Below, piece after piece: positions 44,978 to 53,863 of a stretch of 64,000 nucleotides of DNA. The notes beneath the pieces are model-generated. The model did not search any database. It worked only from the letters and a program-made list of their open reading frames with translations, and had not been told where the DNA came from. The position numbers and the translations under genes were made by a program. The DNA is from Lactobacillus sp. CBA3605 (GTDB lineage: Bacteria; Bacillota; Bacilli; Lactobacillales; Lactobacillaceae), in NCBI RefSeq assembly GCF_002970915.1, contig NZ_CP027190.1, positions 1,984,001 to 2,048,000 on the forward strand, in the 5' to 3' direction. Position 1 is the first letter of the stretch, and the number at the start of each line of letters is the position of its first letter.

Positions 44978-46822
44978 TTAGGGTAGTCGTTTTAGCCCAT
45001 GTGGGGTGATTTTAAATAAGCCGGTGACGACGTGTTGATGAAAGACTTTTTGTGTTAAGACTGTAAACGTCCGATGGGTTTCAGGAATCGCGACGTAATC
45101 ATAAGCTTCAATGGTTTTTTTAAAGGCTTGAGGTGTCATCATAAAATTCTCTTGGCCGATGGCTTGATCGGTAAAGTAATAATAACGGCCAACGTAGCCT
45201 GCATAATAATCATTAACATCGACTGCTTCAGGATCAACAATGAGGACTTTTTTATGATTCAAATGATACCAAGGCTTTGAAATCCGTTGTATTTGGAGCG
45301 GTAACGTATTATGGTTCATTCTATTCGTGAATTTAGTCCCGGTGATTTCGGAATACATCATCGTAATGGCAAAAAAGCCAATGACTAAAGTGGATACTTG
45401 ATACATATTCTTAGTGGCAGCGCTACGGAAAGCTTGGGTATTGCGCTTTTGAAAGTTCTGTTCAAATAACGACTGATCAATCACTCGAACTAATGCAATC
45501 GCGGCGATGAATAAGTTTAAAATAACGATACTAGCCATGTAGCGCTCGAAACCGTCTAGTAAGATAGCTTCGGCGTACGGCATCGACAAGATATACATCC
45601 CAAAAAGGCTGCCATAATAGGCAATAAAGACCACATCCAATAGGACCGCCATCCCGAGCAAATTATTAGGCCGATGAGCGCGTAGCCGAATAACAAGCCA
45701 AGCAATGATTAGGACCACATTTATTAATAAAATGCCCTTAGTGGACAATGAATTCAAGCTTAGAATCTGTTCTAAAAATTTATGAGCGATTTTGACTAAT
45801 GCTTGGTGACTCTCACCATTTAATTGTTTGGCATAGGCTTGCGTACTGATTTGATGTTTGGAAACGGTAAATGTGTGTTTAATGTGCCACTCCCACCACA
45901 TAAATGGCAGGGTAGCAATCAGCAGGGTGCCAATCAAACGGATGGGCGTTTCGATTAGGCGTCGATACCAGTGTCCTTGGCTGTTAGTAATCAAGATATA
46001 TAAGAAATACACACCAATCATGACGACAAAGAAGGTTGCAGAGTTTTTAACCAGTAATAAAACAGCTACAAAGAGTGCCGTGTGGGCACAGAGCAGCTGT
46101 GGCCGCTTGCGGTAAGCAAAAATCCCCACTATGGCAGCAATGGTGATGATAGGCAGGACATAATCGACTAACAAGTTATTTAAGCGAATTGCCACGTTAA
46201 AGACGAAGGAAATTGCTAAAGTGAAACATAAGATAAAGCCCGTTAAGGCACGGGAACGGTCGCGTAGCCCAGCAAAAATGGCATAGGCGGCGGCCCAAAT
46301 CAAAATAAATTGGCCTAATAACATCGTACCATCACTAAACCCAACCCAGTGAACGAACTGAGTAATGAAGAGTGCCGTGGCCGGTGGATAAGAGGTAAAT
46401 GAAATGAGTTTATCAGCTGCGCCAGGGAGATGGCCGGTAAAGGTCATAAACTTGACCATGACAGCCCAATGTGAAAAATTATCGTAATGAACCAGCGGAC
46501 TGTTTAAGAGCACCTGACCAGTGGCAAGACCTAAGCCAACCATCCAAAAGTCAAAAAGATGAATCCCTTCGAATTTAAGTCGACCACGGTGCCAAAAACT
46601 CAAGCCGAACCAAAGGACCAATAAGCTGATACCGAAATATGTGACAAATTGAATGCCTAAATTCAAATTACCGGTCATCGCAAATATATAGAGTATTAGA
46701 ATTTGGGTGAGCATGGCGGTAATCCAAGCTAAGTATGGTGACACGCCCATTCGGCGCAGCGTGCCGTTGTAACCAAGTAATCCTAAAAAGTATAAAAGTA
46801 CACCGATTAAAGCTTTAAACAA
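44978..46822 (-). CDS. Polytopic membrane protein of a surface-glycan operon (paralogue 2)
   Basis: A 614-residue paralogue of the preceding entry, sharing HYDNFSHWAVMVKF, SFTSYPPATALFITQFV, RLNNLLVDYV, LLVKNSATFFV and PYAEAILLDGFERYM. The C-terminal soluble part (LIVDPEAVDVNDYYAGY) is also shared. The acidic DN pair in the first long loop is compatible with a GT-C catalytic loop using lipid-linked sugars. TTG start with AGGAGG upstream, 12 bases after the BcsA-like gene. Inferred role: adding sugars to, or polymerising, the glycan made by this operon. Confidence 0.7.
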   Translation of the reverse strand: MFKALIGVLLYFLGLLGYNGTLRRMGVSPYLAWITAMLTQILILYIFAMTGNLNLGIQFVTYFGISLLVLWFGLSFWHRGRLKFEGIHLFDFWMVGLGLATGQVLLNSPLVHYDNFSHWAVMVKFMTFTGHLPGAADKLISFTSYPPATALFITQFVHWVGFSDGTMLLGQFILIWAAAYAIFAGLRDRSRALTGFILCFTLAISFVFNVAIRLNNLLVDYVLPIITIAAIVGIFAYRKRPQLLCAHTALFVAVLLLVKNSATFFVVMIGVYFLYILITNSQGHWYRRLIETPIRLIGTLLIATLPFMWWEWHIKHTFTVSKHQISTQAYAKQLNGESHQALVKIAHKFLEQILSLNSLSTKGILLINVVLIIAWLVIRLRAHRPNNLLGMAVLLDVVFIAYYGSLFGMYILSMPYAEAILLDGFERYMASIVILNLFIAAIALVRVIDQSLFEQNFQKRNTQAFRSAATKNMYQVSTLVIGFFAITMMYSEITGTKFTNRMNHNTLPLQIQRISKPWYHLNHKKVLIVDPEAVDVNDYYAGYVGRYYYFTDQAIGQENFMMTPQAFKKTIEAYDYVAIPETHRTFTVLTQKVFHQHVVTGLFKITPHGLKRLP

Positions 46823-46833
46823 AGCGGTTCCTC

Positions 46834-48819
46834 CTAGAAACGATTGAAACGGCGACTGAGATCACGTTCGAATGTCTTAGCTCGAACGATTAAGTTCATG
46901 TAAAGCTCATCAAACGGGGTTACCCAAGTGTCTTGAACGCTAGGTAAGGTTGTATTGGCCCCATCGTAAATGAGTTGTAGGAAGTGATCACGGTTGACAT
47001 CAGCCGCAACCTGGACCTGCGTACTATAGATGGTGGTATCCCCATGGTGACTAATTCGAGCAACTTTACCACTCAGTTGAACGTCAAAATTTTGATGTTT
47101 GATTTTTAAGTTAATGGTGTCGCCCTCGGCAATGTCATCAGCGGCGCCGTCATCAATAGTAAAAGCAACGCCCCCCTCGGAGACATCCTCAGTTGTGATG
47201 GCATGCCAAGCGCCTTTAACTGCTTGAACTTGGCCAGTTACTTGGCGGATGAAACGTTCATTTTTACGATAGACCGGCCGCCCCATTGAGATGAAGAGGC
47301 ACATGCTTAAATTAATAAAATGCATGAGTAACCAGAAAGTGATGACACTCCCAACTAGAATTTCAGAGCCGTATTTACCATAATTAAACTTAATAATGGC
47401 AATCAACGTTAGTGTCCATAAGAATAAGTAAGGCAAAATGTAAAGTTTATCTTTAATGGAATAGGTGACATTTTTTGAAGTCACCTTAAACTTTTTGGCC
47501 TTGATGCCAAGTGTTTCAAGAATGACCGGGATAAAAAGGTAGGGGGCAAAAAAGGTTTCTTGGACCTCGCCCCAACGTTCGTTACGAATTTTGGCAGTAT
47601 CGCCCATACCTGAAGTATCACCCATGACATAGTGCAATAAAAAGTAACCCGGCGCCCAAATAATCATTAAAATCCAAAAATTAGCATTGACGACTTGAAT
47701 TTTAAATAGGGCGTAAAGGATTGGCGCAATCATATAAATCATGCGGCGAAAGAAGGCCCACCAATAAAAATAAGTATTGATGAGGATAATACGGTTCATG
47801 CCGGATAATTTGGGATTAGTAAAGATATGCAAGTTACGACAACTTTGCATGACGCCTCGAGCCCACCGGGTACGCTGTTTAATAACCCCTTTAATGTCGA
47901 TTGGTGTAATACCGCTAGATTGCGGCACCTTAGTGGCTAAACTGATATAGCCAGCCATATTCAACATTGTCCCTAATTCGAAATCTTCCGTGATGGTATC
48001 GGTCGGAAAATCGCCAACTTCATCAACGGCTTTACGCAAAAAGACAGCATTTGACCCTGTAAAGAGGGCCCGTTTGTTACCGCCATTTAACACGTTGATG
48101 TCACGTGAAAAGAAGTCTTGTTCATTAGGAATGACTTTTTCTGAGAATAAATTAAACTGGAAAATATCCGCATTATAAAAACTTTGTGGGGTTTGCACAA
48201 AGCCTAAAGGTTCAGTATGGTCTGGATCAGCCTCAAGTTGCTTGAAATTCTCCGTGAATAACGGCACGATGGCATTCAGAAAGCCAGAAAATGGAATCAT
48301 ATCGGTATCAAAAACCACAAACAAAGGCGACGTTAGCTTTTCCAAAGTATGGTTGATGTTGCCAGATTTTGCTTGATGATTGTTTTCCATGCCGGAATAG
48401 CCAATGTGATAATGGGCCGCTAAGGCTTTAACTTCAGGACGATTACCGTCATCGGAAACCACCACATGGACTTTACTTTTATCGGGATAATCGATAAAAG
48501 TGGCTGCATTGATCGTTTTTCGCAATAAATCGACTTCTTCGTTATGCGTGACGATAATAATATCGACATCTGGGAGCGGTTGCGCAGGATCATAGTCTGG
48601 AACCGTTAAATGCCACTGGTTTTTAGTAGCGCGCATGCGAAAGAAAATTAAAATAAAACCAGTCGTATTTGATAAAATCTCGCTTACGACGAGTAGTAGG
48701 GCGAAAATCAATGTGAATATTTGGGCGTGCCAAGGTATTGTAAAAAAGATACGCCAGAGCAAATAGATAATTGATAGCGCAATTGCTAGAAAGTAGAGCA
48801 AACGGCGCTTATTTGACAT
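46834..48819 (-). CDS. BcsA-like processive glycosyltransferase with PilZ domain
   Basis: A 661-residue membrane glycosyltransferase of family GT2, cellulose-synthase type. After two N-terminal helices the catalytic domain shows VVSDDGNRPEV, the DxD in FDTDMIPF, TEDFELG (TED) and QRTRWARG (QxxRW), the full set for processive beta-glycan synthesis. Four or more helices form the exit channel. A PilZ domain follows, with RKNER at about 518-522 and DVSEGG at about 545-550, both consensus for c-di-GMP binding. No BcsB-type partner is nearby, so the polymer need not be cellulose. It overlaps the upstream GT2-GtrA gene by 11 bases. Confidence 0.88.
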   Translation of the reverse strand: MSNKRRLLYFLAIALSIIYLLWRIFFTIPWHAQIFTLIFALLLVVSEILSNTTGFILIFFRMRATKNQWHLTVPDYDPAQPLPDVDIIIVTHNEEVDLLRKTINAATFIDYPDKSKVHVVVSDDGNRPEVKALAAHYHIGYSGMENNHQAKSGNINHTLEKLTSPLFVVFDTDMIPFSGFLNAIVPLFTENFKQLEADPDHTEPLGFVQTPQSFYNADIFQFNLFSEKVIPNEQDFFSRDINVLNGGNKRALFTGSNAVFLRKAVDEVGDFPTDTITEDFELGTMLNMAGYISLATKVPQSSGITPIDIKGVIKQRTRWARGVMQSCRNLHIFTNPKLSGMNRIILINTYFYWWAFFRRMIYMIAPILYALFKIQVVNANFWILMIIWAPGYFLLHYVMGDTSGMGDTAKIRNERWGEVQETFFAPYLFIPVILETLGIKAKKFKVTSKNVTYSIKDKLYILPYLFLWTLTLIAIIKFNYGKYGSEILVGSVITFWLLMHFINLSMCLFISMGRPVYRKNERFIRQVTGQVQAVKGAWHAITTEDVSEGGVAFTIDDGAADDIAEGDTINLKIKHQNFDVQLSGKVARISHHGDTTIYSTQVQVAADVNRDHFLQLIYDGANTTLPSVQDTWVTPFDELYMNLIVRAKTFERDLSRRFNRF

Positions 48820-49909
48820 GATGGGTCGCCTCGTTAGTCGATTTAAAAATGTAAGTCTTTTGAATATGATAACTAATTAAAAATAGGCCAAAATCACCGA
48901 TTATCTTAGCTAGAACTGGCATTAGATTGCCGGTTGAGAGTAGGGTTAGCAAGTGTGTTAAACCGGTGGTTAAGTAGCCTGATGCGATGGCTTGAACGGT
49001 TAGTAAAGCAGCATATTTAAGGACGGTCTGTTCGCCAGCATTGTCAAAAACCAGATGATGATTAATGAGGTAGTTGACTACGGCGGATAGTAGCCGGGCT
49101 GTTACGGTTGCAATCATGATAGCATGCAGTGATCGATTCGCTAACAACCACATGATTAATGCAAACAAGCTAATGTCGACAACAAAAGAAGCTAGGCCAC
49201 TGATTGAAAATTTTAGAAACCGAGAATAAATTGCCAATGAATCACGGACCACTCTAAAATGCGATGAGGCATTGCCGTCTAAATAAATCGTGGGAATCGG
49301 TGCCTCGATGACGATAACACCATATTTTTTAGCTTGTAATAACATGTCGAACTCAAACTCAAAACGATCGCCAGGAAAGTTGACGAGCGCTTGCGTGTAT
49401 TTAATTGGAATAAGTCGTAAGCCTGTCTGAGTATCCGAAATATTTTGATGGGTGAGTAGCCGAACTAACCCACTCGTCAAGAGATTGCCGAACTGACTAC
49501 GAAATGGAATGTCGTTGGTAAAATGCCGGACGCCAATGACTAAGCTGTCTGGATTATTTTTGAATTTATTAAGACAACTAACTAATGCTGCGGTAGTATG
49601 TTGACCATCAGAGTCCATCGTTGCGATGCCATCCAAGTCAGGATAGACTTGTTGGAGCTGTGTAAAGCCAGTTTTTAATGCCGCCCCCTTACCACGATTC
49701 TCAGTGTGATGTAAGATGGTGAGCTTGGTCGAAGTTAAAGCTAATAATTGTGAAAAAATCGCTTGGTGGGCCGAATCACTGCCATCATCAACAATCGTAA
49801 TTGCAGTCGTGATTGGTGCTAGCTCGGTATTGCTGAGTAGTGTCTGAACCAATTGGATTAATTTGTTATCCGGATTGAGTGCTGGAATAAGAATTCCTAT
49901 TTTTAACAT
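48809..49909 (-). CDS. GT2 glycosyltransferase fused to a GtrA-like membrane domain
   Basis: A 366-residue two-domain protein. Residues 1 to about 225 form a DPM1/DPG-synthase-like GT2 domain (IPALNPDNKL, IVDDGSDSA, NRGKGAALKTGF, TMDSDGQHT with the metal-binding Asp residues), which usually makes polyprenyl-phosphate-linked hexose. Residues 235-360 carry four helices of the GtrA type, which flips such lipid-sugars. The fusion thus couples synthesis and translocation of a lipid-linked sugar donor, fitting the GT-C-like proteins downstream. First gene of the operon; GGAGTGA precedes ATG 49909. Confidence 0.87.
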   Translation of the reverse strand: MLKIGILIPALNPDNKLIQLVQTLLSNTELAPITTAITIVDDGSDSAHQAIFSQLLALTSTKLTILHHTENRGKGAALKTGFTQLQQVYPDLDGIATMDSDGQHTTAALVSCLNKFKNNPDSLVIGVRHFTNDIPFRSQFGNLLTSGLVRLLTHQNISDTQTGLRLIPIKYTQALVNFPGDRFEFEFDMLLQAKKYGVIVIEAPIPTIYLDGNASSHFRVVRDSLAIYSRFLKFSISGLASFVVDISLFALIMWLLANRSLHAIMIATVTARLLSAVVNYLINHHLVFDNAGEQTVLKYAALLTVQAIASGYLTTGLTHLLTLLSTGNLMPVLAKIIGDFGLFLISYHIQKTYIFKSTNEATHHVK

Positions 49910-50076
49910 TTGATCTCACTCCATTCTTAATGATGAACTAAGGTGCTTGGACCACTGTCACTTAGCTCATTATGGCCATTAGTTTAAACATAACACAATG
50001 CTTTTAGTTGTGAAATACTTTAATGATGAAATTGTGACCGATTTAATGGAGAACAAATGATAATTTAATTTAAATA

Positions 50077-50128
50077 AAATATCGTCTGAATTAGCAAGTT
50101 AAAACTAGCGCTAATTGGGACGATATTT
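50077..50128 (-). terminator. Terminator-like hairpin downstream of the phage remnant
   Basis: AAATATCGTCTGAATTAGC pairs with GCTAATTGGGACGATATTT (two mismatches). The minus-strand tail is AT-rich. Confidence 0.55.
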
Positions 50129-50155
50129 AGCAGGTGAAATTCAAATCATAACTAG

Positions 50156-50320
50156 TTAGGCAATCGTACCTAAAGCATCAAGCCAGGAAGTACCATCGTA
50201 CCAAATCGTTTTCTTTAAATCGGTGTCATAGTACTGGTAACCGGCATAGATATTTTGAGTTGGTCGATTAGCAGTAGTGCCAGTTTGACCCACAGTACCG
50301 GGTTGGCAATCAGTTGATGA
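50156..50320 (-). pseudogene. Remnant of a phage tail-fibre/baseplate C-terminus
   Basis: A minus-strand open stretch ends at TAA 50156-50158 and reads like the C-terminal tag common in Lactobacillus prophage tail or baseplate proteins: TTANRPTQNIYAGYQYYD, then TIWYDGTSWLDALGTIA. There is no start codon with a ribosome site; upstream it runs into a hairpin and a stop. It is a decayed fragment of about 55 codons, with no other phage genes around it. The 488-base gap 49910-50396 holds this and two hairpins. Confidence 0.6.
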
Positions 50321-50370
50321 TAAAGTGCCCCCCTGAGTTTGGATTTACTCCAACTCAGGGGGGCACTTTA
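50321..50370 (-). terminator. Terminator-like hairpin after pepX
   Basis: Perfect 19-base arms with a C6/G6 run (50321-50339 and 50352-50370) lie 26 bases past the pepX stop. No clear T-run. Confidence 0.65.
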
Positions 50371-50396
50371 CGTTAATTTAATTGAGATGCTTTTTA

Positions 50397-52841
50397 TTAA
50401 TCTTTAGCAATTGTTTTTAAAGGAATACGCAATTGAATATCATTCAAATTCAACGAGTATTGTAAGTCTTGATTGCCTCGCACCGTCATTTTCATGTCAG
50501 TGGCATAAATCACTAGGCCGAGTTGATGTTTGGCGAGCAAGTGATGGAAAATCGGTTGTAAGTCTAAACTGAAATCGTAAAATTCATTAGGCTGAATGGC
50601 TTCAGCATGCCAAGGGTGCTGGCGATTTTGTAGGTTCAGGTGGCCCTTAGTAATCATCTTGTAAGGGGTCTTAGCAGCCAGTTTGAAGTCTTTTAAATCA
50701 TCTTCACGCCAATGATAACCAAGGTCCAAGGCTTTCGAAGCGATTAGTTGCGGACTAACAGTTAGGCGTTGTGCCAAGCCAAAGTCGAGCAACATAAAGC
50801 TTAACATCCCGAAGTTTTGGTTAACGGCCACGGAACCACTAATATGTGGTTGTCCCACCAATAATTGGTCACCAGGGGCTTGCCAAGATTTGAACATAAG
50901 TCGGTGATCGTATAATGGATTAGTTTTGTCTTCGCTAATTAGATCATTTTGCCAGGCAGTTAGGTGTTGGCGATAATAATCGAATAATTTATCGGGAAGT
51001 TTATCGGTAAAATGAGCGGCGCGTTGATCAACCGGATGATCGGCAGGCACTAACTCCTTATATTGAACCTTGAAGTCTAAGGCTTGGTCTGTATCTTGCC
51101 ACCAATTATCATAAGCCTGCCACGTTTCAGTTGCAGTATTATCTTGAACTAACACGTTCGGAAGTAACGTTTCAGCGTGATTATCGAGGCCATATAACTT
51201 ATGACTTAGCCATAAATTCATCATGTCGGTAAAATCAAGTGATTGTAAATTATTAATGTAGATGTGTTGGCCTTGATGCAAAATCAGCTTTTTAGTGACT
51301 GGGACCGCTTGTAACTGATCCCAAAGCTTAGCGACGTTACGCGGCTTGACGTTCCAGTCATTTAAGCCTTGCACCATGATAATGTCAGCCTTAATCTGGT
51401 TAATATGTTTGCGATAGTTACGTTCATCCCAGAATTGATTGTAATTTCCTGTAGCTCGATCTTGACCAGCGGTTAATTCAGCGAGTGTTTGGTTGAATTT
51501 GGGTTGGATGCGATGGGCATCGCCAGCTTTTAAACTCCGTGAAAAGACTTCCGCAGCCAAGACATCGGTGTCCTCACCTTGGAAAGTATCGGGAGCGACG
51601 ACTAGGCCGTTGTCCCGATAATAATCGTACCAACTTGAAATTGCTGCTTCTGAAATGATTGTTTTAAGCCCAGCGACACCAGTGGTTGCAGCAGCGGTGG
51701 CTAAGGTCCCAAGATACGAACGGCCGGTCATCGCAACAGCACCATTGGTCCACCAAGCTTTGATGGCTACATCGCCATCGCGAGTGGTGAAGGCGGCCCG
51801 TTGACCGGTTAACCACTCAATGATGGCCACGGTAGCGGTCGTTTCGTCAACTGAACCGGTCAAAGTTAGACCATCGGAATCTACCGAGCCGATTCCAGCG
51901 GCGTAAACAACGGCAAAGCCCCGGGCTAAAAAGTAATCATTCAAGGTATAGGACTGTTCACGACCAAAGGTTTCTTCAGCCTGAGTAGCTGTTTTATCGG
52001 TTACTCGTGGTGCTGGTAAGGGCCTGTCAATGGGATGAGCCTCAATATCGGCATAGGTGGTTTCGTCGGGTTCTTTAGCGGTTAACGGAACGTCCACGTT
52101 GTGCATCTGGGCATCGCCAGCCTGGTTATTAATGCCTTGGTTGTAAGGACTAGCGGTATATAGGACGGGAACTTTAAGTCCAGTTGTTGTTTCAGCGGGA
52201 CGCAAGATTTCAACTTTTAAGAGGTCACGTTGTTGATCGTGATCCGTGTCTAACGGGGCTTCCACATAGACCACTTCACGGATGAGCTGATTAGTATCAA
52301 AGACGGCTTGGGCTTTTCCATTAAAGAACAGGGGTTTTTGGTCATTTGGTAATTGATAAGCCGGCACAAAAAAGCCCTTAGTCGTTAAGATTTCAATTAA
52401 AGTTTGACCTTGATTACCACGGGTATTTAAAAGTAAATACCAGGCATAGTAAAGTGACTCACGGTCGAAGGCACTATCCCAGACCATGGGTAAATGAATA
52501 TCGCGCATTGCTAGCAGGGGGTCGGCGAGATCAAAGTCATGTCCGGGTAAAAAACCCAATAATTGAAGCCCGACGTTATAAAAGACTTGGTTGTTAACGA
52601 CGGTGGCGGTGGCGAGCCATTCAGTTAGTGAGTGTTGGCTGGTTGCCATTAAATTAGCAAATTTATGTTTGAGTCCCGCAGTTGAATGAACTTCGGGAAA
52701 ACTTTTTGCTAAGAGCGCCTGATAAACGGCAGGGACGGTTTTTAAAGTGGTCATTTCCGGGGTAATAAAATGAATTTTTTTAAGTTCTGCGATGGCCGCT
52801 TCCGAATCCGTCGGTGCAATCGCAAATTGGTTGTTTTTCAT
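50397..52841 (-). CDS. pepX: Xaa-Pro dipeptidyl-peptidase
   Basis: A cytoplasmic serine peptidase releasing X-Pro dipeptides from casein-type peptides. At 814 residues it has the usual lactobacillar layout: N-terminal helical domain, alpha/beta-hydrolase core with TGRSYLGTLATA (catalytic Ser in GRSYLG), and a C-terminal jelly-roll. The Asp is likely in VQGLNDWNVK and the His in LHQGQHIY. GAGGAATC precedes ATG 52841. Monocistronic. Works with proline iminopeptidase (38299) to use proline-rich peptides. Confidence 0.95.
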   Translation of the reverse strand: MKNNQFAIAPTDSEAAIAELKKIHFITPEMTTLKTVPAVYQALLAKSFPEVHSTAGLKHKFANLMATSQHSLTEWLATATVVNNQVFYNVGLQLLGFLPGHDFDLADPLLAMRDIHLPMVWDSAFDRESLYYAWYLLLNTRGNQGQTLIEILTTKGFFVPAYQLPNDQKPLFFNGKAQAVFDTNQLIREVVYVEAPLDTDHDQQRDLLKVEILRPAETTTGLKVPVLYTASPYNQGINNQAGDAQMHNVDVPLTAKEPDETTYADIEAHPIDRPLPAPRVTDKTATQAEETFGREQSYTLNDYFLARGFAVVYAAGIGSVDSDGLTLTGSVDETTATVAIIEWLTGQRAAFTTRDGDVAIKAWWTNGAVAMTGRSYLGTLATAAATTGVAGLKTIISEAAISSWYDYYRDNGLVVAPDTFQGEDTDVLAAEVFSRSLKAGDAHRIQPKFNQTLAELTAGQDRATGNYNQFWDERNYRKHINQIKADIIMVQGLNDWNVKPRNVAKLWDQLQAVPVTKKLILHQGQHIYINNLQSLDFTDMMNLWLSHKLYGLDNHAETLLPNVLVQDNTATETWQAYDNWWQDTDQALDFKVQYKELVPADHPVDQRAAHFTDKLPDKLFDYYRQHLTAWQNDLISEDKTNPLYDHRLMFKSWQAPGDQLLVGQPHISGSVAVNQNFGMLSFMLLDFGLAQRLTVSPQLIASKALDLGYHWREDDLKDFKLAAKTPYKMITKGHLNLQNRQHPWHAEAIQPNEFYDFSLDLQPIFHHLLAKHQLGLVIYATDMKMTVRGNQDLQYSLNLNDIQLRIPLKTIAKD

Positions 52842-53017
52842 AGGTCGATTCCTCTATTAGTTATTTTTTATTTTTAATTAACATTATAACACGCCAGTTG
52901 CTAGTAAAGCGTTGACGGGCCATGAATGTTGCGGTGTCGGTTAAGTCACTGATAAAACTGACAGTGGGTAAAGCTTGTGCTACATTTAAGTTAACTTATA
53001 GCTGGAGATGATTAATT

Positions 53018-53419
53018 ATGGCAGAATTTCCGATTTTATATACGACTCAGGCGGTTAATGAAGATGGCATCACGGGACAGGCTTATGTACCGTCAGGGCT
53101 AGCGGTGCCGGTTAGTAGCCCTTTAAGTGCCAACGAAGGGTCGAATCCAGAACAACTGGTTGGGTTGGCGTTGAGTACGTGTCTGAATGCAACTTTGGAA
53201 GCGATTGAAGCTGAACATCACTATCCGCATCAAAGTAAAGTGGTCACAACGGTCCAGTTATCACGCGATCGTTTCGGGTATCAGTTTTGGGTGGATGCCC
53301 AAGTGACGATTCCGTCAGTTGATGCGACGACCGCGGTCCACTGGCTGGCCCTAGCTGAAAGTCGATGTCCAGTTGCCAAGTTATTAGGCACTAGCGCGAC
53401 CGTGAAGATTCATTTGTAA
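53018..53419 (+). CDS. OsmC/Ohr-family peroxiredoxin-like protein
   Basis: A 133-residue thiol peroxidase fold. The two reactive Cys are in GLALSTCLNATLEA (about residue 53) and ESRCPVAKLL (about 118), the latter with the Ohr/OsmC Cys-Pro. The N-terminal TGQAYVPSGLAVPVSSPLS is Ohr-like. It probably detoxifies organic hydroperoxides, coupled to lipoyl or other dithiols. GGAGATGA precedes ATG 53018. No OhrR gene is adjacent. Confidence 0.85.
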   Translation: MAEFPILYTTQAVNEDGITGQAYVPSGLAVPVSSPLSANEGSNPEQLVGLALSTCLNATLEAIEAEHHYPHQSKVVTTVQLSRDRFGYQFWVDAQVTIPSVDATTAVHWLALAESRCPVAKLLGTSATVKIHL

Positions 53420-53451
53420 GACTAAATTATTCAGGTTAAATGACGGTAATT

Positions 53452-53480
53452 AAAAAGCGTCTGGATTGGCGTCCAAACGC
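53452..53480 (-). terminator. Terminator of the 85-aa protein gene
   Basis: On the minus strand, GCGTTTGGA pairs with TCCAGACGC and is followed by TTTTT. Confidence 0.8.
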
Positions 53481-53489
53481 GATGGTGAG

Positions 53490-53747
53490 TTAATGGCGAC
53501 GGCCTTTTTTGGCAAGGGTTGTCGCTGTTTCGACTTGTTGTAGCGCTAACTGCTTGGTCTTCTCACGTTCAATTTTTAACTGTTTACTAAGTTGGCGTGT
53601 TTTCCAGAAGCCGTGGGCACTAATTGCAAAAGGTAATAGCTCAATTGTCAATGTGACTGGAATGAGCCAAGGTGCTTTGTTAACTAAAGTGAAAACGCGT
53701 TCACGGTGCGTTGCTAGAGCCGCACGAGTCATTTTTGATGGTAGCAT
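53490..53747 (-). CDS. Small hypothetical protein, 85 aa
   Basis: A basic protein with one hydrophobic segment (about residues 25-45, APWLIPVTLTIELLPFAIS) and a charged C-terminal helix rich in Lys, Gln and Glu that may form a coiled coil. I chose ATG 53747 because AGGAGGC stands before it; the frame further upstream has no support. Family not recognised. Alone between Ohr and the permease. Confidence 0.65.
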   Translation of the reverse strand: MLPSKMTRAALATHRERVFTLVNKAPWLIPVTLTIELLPFAISAHGFWKTRQLSKQLKIEREKTKQLALQQVETATTLAKKGRRH

Positions 53748-53816
53748 GGCAACAGCCTCCTTTAAAATTAGCTTTATCATAACGTAAAATGAAATCGCTG
53801 TCATTAGTTTTGCAAT

Positions 53817-53853
53817 AAATCGGATTGGTGCACACTTGCTGCCAATCCGATTT
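53817..53853 (-). terminator. Terminator of the APC permease
   Basis: AAATCGGATTGG and CCAATCCGATTT are perfect 12-base arms, 11 bases past the permease stop. Confidence 0.7.
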
Positions 53854-53863
53854 TTTTGCGAAA

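Noticed and set aside
49938..49965. An imperfect CTAAG...CTTAG dyad before the glycan operon, as a possible operator
   Set aside because: Only five outer bases pair cleanly. The rest needs bulges, so it is too weak to list as a site.
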